Shown here piece after piece: positions 60,546 through 64,000 of a DNA stretch of 64,000 nt. Below the pieces are notes generated by a model, which searched no databases, was not told the origin of the DNA, and saw only the letters and a list, made by a program, of their open reading frames with translations. The translations under genes and the position numbers were made by a program. Source of the DNA: Marinobacter salinisoli (GTDB taxonomy: Bacteria > Pseudomonadota > Gammaproteobacteria > Pseudomonadales > Oleiphilaceae); the NCBI RefSeq assembly GCF_017301335.1, contig NZ_CP071247.1, forward strand, positions 2,852,001 to 2,916,000, given 5' to 3'. Position 1 is the first letter of the stretch; every line of letters starts with the position of its first letter.

Positions 60546-62720
60546 TTAGGCCCTGTGGCGAATGTGCCAGCAGCGATGGATCCGCTGATTCCGCTGAAAG
60601 TCCCGATCAATGGTGCTGGCACTTACCTCTTCGACCTCGAATTCCGCCTCCAGATCCGCGTCCAGCTTGAAGCGGCGGAAATTGTTCGAAAAGATGAGCA
60701 GCCCATCGGCCGACAAGCGCGCCATTGCCTGCCGCACCATCGCACCGTGATCCCTCTGAATATCCAGCACGCCCGCCATCCTGGCAGAATTCGAGAACGT
60801 TGGCGGATCCAAGAAAATCAGATCGAAGCACTCGTCACTGGCCGGTTTCTCAGCCAGCCACGCCATACAGTCCGCCTGCTCGACACGATGCTTGCGCCGA
60901 TCCGCACTATTAAGGGCAAGATTGTCCCGCGCCCAGTTCACATAGGTTTTCGACATATCCAGGCTCAGGGAGCGAGTCGCTCCGCCGACTGCCGCATGCA
61001 CAGTCGCCGCCCCGGTGTAACAGAACAAGTTCAGGAATCGCTTACCCTGCGCATGGTTCTGAATCCAGTGCCGAACAGGGCGATGATCCAGGAACAAGCC
61101 GGTGTCCAGATAATCTTTCAGGTTGACCTTAAGCAAACAACCATGTTCCTGGACCTGAATGAACTCGTCGGAAGCGCCCTGCTTTTCATATTGCTGGGTA
61201 CCGGTCTGGCGCTGACGCTGCTTCAGAACCACAAGCTCAGGATCGACATTCAGGGCTTCCGGGATTACCACCATGGCCTCCGCGAGGCGTTCCCTTGCTG
61301 AGCGCTCGTCAATCGATTTTGGGGCGGCGTATTCCTGCACGTGAACCCGGTCCTCGTAGAGATCGATCGCCAGCGCGTACTCTGGCATGTCAGCGTCATA
61401 CAGCCGATAGCAACCAATGCCCTGCTTCCGCGCCCATTGACCCACCGACTTCAGGTTCTTGCGCAGCCGATTCCTCAGCATCGCTGCCCGTTCTTCATTG
61501 GCAATCCGCGGGGTCAGCTTGCCTGGCTCGTGGGGCTCATGAGGGACCATTTCACTGGCTTCATCAACGGAAAACAACAACAGCTGCGCCGGCAACTTAC
61601 CGTTAAACAGGCGGTACTGTTTGTAGCTGCGCAAACCGATGGAGCGACCAAACTCCGGTGCTCCGGTAAACACCCCCAGGCGCCAGCCCGGCACGGCCTG
61701 CTTTGCCGCCTCACCGAGCGCACGGTACAGGCCACCCAGCTCCCGGCGCTCACTCAAGCGCTCACCGTACGGAGGGTTTGTCAGCATCAACCCCTTCGCT
61801 GCCCACTCGCCATCCAGAACCAGCGCCTCGACCGGTCGGCACTCGACATGGACCACACCTTCGAGACCGGCGCGCTGAATATTTTTCCAGGCCGTTGAGA
61901 TAACGCGGCTATCCTTGTCGAAGCCTGCAATGCGCGGTAGCCGCCCCTGCTTACCTTCATGGGCCCGGCGCTCGGCCTCCTGGCGAAGTTCCAGCCAAAC
62001 GTCCGGCTGGTGCCCGGGCCAGCGTTCGAAGCCAAAACCCTCCCGCTTTCGACCGGGCGCCAGATCAAGCGCCATCATGGCAGCTTCAATGGCGAGCGTC
62101 CCGGAACCACACATCGGGTCCACGAAATCGCCACCTTCCTGCGCCATGTCTGGCCAACCGGCGCGCATCAACAAAGCCGCAGCAAGGTTTTCTTTCAGTG
62201 GCGCTACCCCCTTATCCGTCCGATAGCCCCTCATATGGAGACTCTGGCCACTGAGGTCGATGCCCAGAGACAACCGACCACGGTTCAAACGCGCTGATAT
62301 CGTGATGTCCGGGGTCTTCGGATTTACCGACGGCCGCTGCCAACCCGCGGCCCGGAACGCATCCACAATGCCATCTTTCACGCGCTGGGCGCCGAACTGC
62401 GTGTTGCGGATGGCGCTATTCTGGCCGAGAAAAGTCACCTTGAAGCTGCCACTGGCGGGCACATGCTCGGGCCAGTCGACCTTGAGCACACCTTCGTAAA
62501 GCTGATCTCCGCTGGATGCGGCGATTTCACCGATATGCAGGATGACGCGATTAGCCAGACGTGACCACAAACAAGCCCGGTAACCCGCCTCAAGGGCACC
62601 TTCCGCCCACACCCCCGCCGGCGCATTGCGAATCGGCGTCATACCGAACGTACGGAGTTCGTCTTCCAGAAGGTATTCAACACCCTTTGGACAGGTTACG
62701 AAAAAGACAGAAGTGGACAA
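60546..62720 (-). CDS. rlmL: Bifunctional 23S rRNA methyltransferase RlmKL
   Basis: Methylates G2445 (N2) and G2069 (N7) of 23S rRNA. The 724-aa length matches the two-domain E. coli RlmL/RlmK fusion (702). The N-terminal THUMP part starts VFFVTCPKGVEYLLEDELRTFGM. The RlmL methyltransferase has FVDPMCGSGTLAIEAAMMALDLAPG and LMLTNPPYGERLSERRELGGLY (NPPY). The RlmK part has KRFLNLFCYTGAATVHAAVGGA and FDLIFLDPPTFSNSARM (DPPTFSN). Divergent from rmf. A pair of inverted A/T-rich repeats lies just upstream. Confidence 0.96.
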   Translation of the reverse strand: MSTSVFFVTCPKGVEYLLEDELRTFGMTPIRNAPAGVWAEGALEAGYRACLWSRLANRVILHIGEIAASSGDQLYEGVLKVDWPEHVPASGSFKVTFLGQNSAIRNTQFGAQRVKDGIVDAFRAAGWQRPSVNPKTPDITISARLNRGRLSLGIDLSGQSLHMRGYRTDKGVAPLKENLAAALLMRAGWPDMAQEGGDFVDPMCGSGTLAIEAAMMALDLAPGRKREGFGFERWPGHQPDVWLELRQEAERRAHEGKQGRLPRIAGFDKDSRVISTAWKNIQRAGLEGVVHVECRPVEALVLDGEWAAKGLMLTNPPYGERLSERRELGGLYRALGEAAKQAVPGWRLGVFTGAPEFGRSIGLRSYKQYRLFNGKLPAQLLLFSVDEASEMVPHEPHEPGKLTPRIANEERAAMLRNRLRKNLKSVGQWARKQGIGCYRLYDADMPEYALAIDLYEDRVHVQEYAAPKSIDERSARERLAEAMVVIPEALNVDPELVVLKQRQRQTGTQQYEKQGASDEFIQVQEHGCLLKVNLKDYLDTGLFLDHRPVRHWIQNHAQGKRFLNLFCYTGAATVHAAVGGATRSLSLDMSKTYVNWARDNLALNSADRRKHRVEQADCMAWLAEKPASDECFDLIFLDPPTFSNSARMAGVLDIQRDHGAMVRQAMARLSADGLLIFSNNFRRFKLDADLEAEFEVEEVSASTIDRDFQRNQRIHRCWHIRHRA

Positions 62721-63040
62721 GGTTGGCTCCCGGTCGGAAAAAGGGTTCTTGTAAGTTACTGGAATAAAAACTTTTCACCGTTATGTCGGAAAAGTTTATT
62801 GCACAAAACTATAAGAATTACGTCACATAGATTAAATAATTAGTGTACATCCGCACGACGTTCGACTTACCTTTTATGTGACGCGTCGTTCAGGAGGGTA
62901 ACGTTTCACCTCCTTTAACAGGATCCTGACTGCTCTGGCTTTTTGTGACAATAAGGACTTATCCCGGACAGGGTAGCCATTGTCGCAGCCACTGCAGATG
63001 TGTACACGCTTGTTCTGTTAATCCATTAGTGAGGAACGGC
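62721..63040. other. Divergent regulatory spacer rlmKL/rmf
   Basis: 320 bases without a gene. It contains an inverted repeat AAACTTTT/AAAAGTTT (62768-62775, 62790-62797, 14-base loop), a hairpin with AGGAGG/CCTCCT (62892-62914), and a palindrome CAGGATCCTG (62919-62928). Two TGTGA half-sites (near 62877 and 62945) could belong to Crp-type sites, but no full 16-base palindrome is present. I cannot place promoters with confidence. Confidence 0.45.
62892..62914 (+). promoter_or_regulatory. Hairpin with Shine-Dalgarno and anti-Shine-Dalgarno arms upstream of rmf
   Basis: AGGAGG (62892-62897) pairs with CCTCCT (62909-62914) around an 11-base loop. The right arm plus flanks, CACCTCCTTTA, closely copies the 3' end of 16S rRNA (CACCUCCUUA). 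It lies 127 bases upstream of the rmf ATG. It would be in the leader only if the promoter is farther upstream. Confidence 0.4.
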
Positions 63041-63253
63041 ATGAAAAGACAGAAAAGAGACATGTATGCTCGTGCATTCAAGCGGGGTTATCTCGCTGGC
63101 GTGTCAGGAAAACCGAAAGACAGCTGCCCGAACGAACAAGCCGAAATCCGCCAGGAGTGGCTGAACGGCTGGCGAGAAGGCCGCACCGACAACTGGGAGG
63201 GCATGACCGGCGTCTCCGGCATACACAGGCTCTCAAACGTCACATCGGCATGA
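63041..63253 (+). CDS. rmf: Ribosome modulation factor
   Basis: Converts idle 70S ribosomes into 100S dimers in stationary phase by masking the anti-Shine-Dalgarno region of 16S rRNA. The ATG at 63041 has GAGGAA five bases upstream. The protein starts MKRQKRDMYARAFKRGYLAGVSGKPKDSCP, nearly the E. coli pattern, and contains EWLNGWREGRTD (the QWLGGWREA region). At 70 aa it is longer than the 55-aa E. coli protein by a C-terminal tail. Divergent from rlmKL. Confidence 0.95.
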   Translation: MKRQKRDMYARAFKRGYLAGVSGKPKDSCPNEQAEIRQEWLNGWREGRTDNWEGMTGVSGIHRLSNVTSA

Positions 63254-63349
63254 CAAGTCTAATTTGACCCCGGATCTTAATCTGGTCTTTTAGTACACAA
63301 ACCAAGTTTAAACCGTCTACAATTTGATGTAGTACTTCGAATAACCGAA

Positions 63350-63368
63350 ACGGGGCCTCCCGCCCCGT
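63350..63368 (+). terminator. Terminator hairpin 1 after rmf
   Basis: ACGGGGC/GCCCCGT, 7-bp stem with a CTCCC loop; no clear T-run. First of three hairpins in the convergent rmf-pyrD spacer (the second, CGGGG/CCCCG, is at 63388-63403). Confidence 0.5.
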
Positions 63369-63406
63369 ACCAAGCGAAGAAGCGCAACGGGGTTTATTCC
63401 CCGCAC

Positions 63407-63425
63407 GGGCCCGCTAAGCGGGCCC
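63407..63425. terminator. Terminator hairpin between rmf and pyrD
   Basis: Perfect 8-bp stem GGGCCCGC/GCGGGCCC with a TAA loop, 22 bases from the pyrD stop. On the plus strand it is followed by ATCTTATTTCT (mildly T-rich), so it probably ends both transcripts. Confidence 0.7.
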
Positions 63426-63447
63426 ATCTTATTTCTGCCCCCTCACT

Positions 63448-64000
63448 TTACCGAACCTGCTCTTTACGGATTGCATCCACCGCTTCCCGGATCAACTGGG
63501 GCCCGCGATAGATGAACCCCGTGTAGATCTGAACCAGCTTTGCGCCAGCGCGGATTTTTTCTGCCGCACTTTCACCGTCTGTAATTCCGCCCACGCCGAT
63601 GATCGGCAGGCTCTCCCCCAGCTCGGCATAGAGCGCCTGAATCACCCGGAGCGACGGTTCGCGAACGGGGGCCCCACTGAGTCCGCCAGCTTCAGTAGCC
63701 AGCCGGTGATTGCTCACGGCATCCCGACTGATGGTCGTATTGGTGGCAATAACGCCATCCAGGCCTGAGTCCCTGAGCGCCTTCCCCACAAACTGAATGC
63801 CCTGATCGTCCATATCCGGCGCAATCTTTACGGCTATCGGCACATAACGCCCGTGTTCTTTTTCTTGCCGCGCCTGCTCGTCCTTGATCGCATCCAGCAG
63901 ACTTTTCAAGGAATCCCCGAACTGGAGATCCCGCAATCCCGGCGTATTCGGAGAAGATACATTGACGGTGATGTAATCTGCCCGATCATAAACCGCCGCA
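63448..64000 (-). CDS. pyrD: Dihydroorotate dehydrogenase (5' end outside window)
   Basis: Quinone-linked class 2 enzyme of pyrimidine synthesis, oxidising dihydroorotate at the inner membrane. The C-terminal 183 residues are present; the reading frame runs open to the window edge. Motifs: [25 protein letters not shown] segment at 63936-64000 (catalytic Ser in the SSPNT region), [79 protein letters not shown]. The last motif holds the FMN phosphate-binding glycines. The upstream part, including the membrane-anchor helices, is beyond base 64000. Confidence 0.96.
   Translation of the reverse strand, partial: AAVYDRADYITVNVSSPNTPGLRDLQFGDSLKSLLDAIKDEQARQEKEHGRYVPIAVKIAPDMDDQGIQFVGKALRDSGLDGVIATNTTISRDAVSNHRLATEAGGLSGAPVREPSLRVIQALYAELGESLPIIGVGGITDGESAAEKIRAGAKLVQIYTGFIYRGPQLIREAVDAIRKEQVR

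Noticed and set aside
62870..62960. Crp-type sites near rmf
   Set aside because: Only TGTGA half-sites were seen; the second half-site at proper spacing is missing.

Overview
The window looks like chromosomal DNA of a marine gammaproteobacterium, most likely Marinobacter or a close relative. This is an inference from gene content and order: queA-tgt-yajC-secD, a complete flgBCDEFGHIJKL operon, a split cobalamin-dependent ribonucleotide reductase (nrdJa/nrdJb), a YbbA/YbbP/TesA block, and many acyl-thioester enzymes. No transposase, prophage, CRISPR array or rRNA gene was seen. Almost every base is accounted for by ordinary, densely packed genes.

Layout. 1-4336 (minus): secD (3' end outside the window), yajC, tgt, queA. 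4424-5595: two small lipoproteins. 5815-5901: tRNA-Leu(CAA). 5984-17282 (minus): the eleven-gene rod, hook and ring operon behind a sigma-54 promoter. 17529-22551: nitroreductase, Mpo1-like protein plus membrane adenylate cyclase, queF, and a YadG/YadH-type ABC exporter. 22807-26260: an unknown lipoprotein, then a possible cyclic-di-GMP cluster (degenerate HD-GYP protein, lipoprotein, PilZ protein). 26440-29264: Fur-linked ferric iron ABC genes without an ATPase. 29289-31570: a hot-dog thioesterase and a long-chain acyl-CoA synthetase. 31817-34570: a complete three-gene ABC importer. 34571-37962: a long regulatory region with NrdR-like palindromes, then nrdJa-nrdJb.

38070-39735: ChaB-like protein, RidA-family protein and an orphan membrane protein. 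39872-41956: a 694-aa protein whose C-terminal half resembles cyanobacterial acyl-ACP reductase. 42121-49301: class I aldolase, an exported metallo-hydrolase, dusC, DUF2835, htpG, tandem PaaI-type thioesterases and a DUF599 membrane protein. 49481-52655: M48 protease with TPRs, an SCP2-like protein and an iron-dependent alcohol dehydrogenase. 52722-57651: the FtsX-type ABC pair, tesA and a YheT-type hydrolase. 57775-57850: tRNA-Asn(GUU). 57905-64000: M18 aminopeptidase, an RNase H-like unknown, an outer-membrane beta-barrel, rlmKL, rmf and pyrD (5' end outside the window).

The features most worth checking are the acyl-ACP-reductase-like fusion, the HD-GYP protein that has lost nearly all metal ligands, the hairpin that buries the flgF ribosome binding site, the paired NrdR-like palindromes upstream of nrdJa, and several strong hairpins inside operons where product ratios should change (yajC/secD, flgE/flgF, flgF/flgG, iron-binding protein/permease, solute-binding protein/permease). 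All family assignments come from reading translated motifs by eye; no database search was possible.
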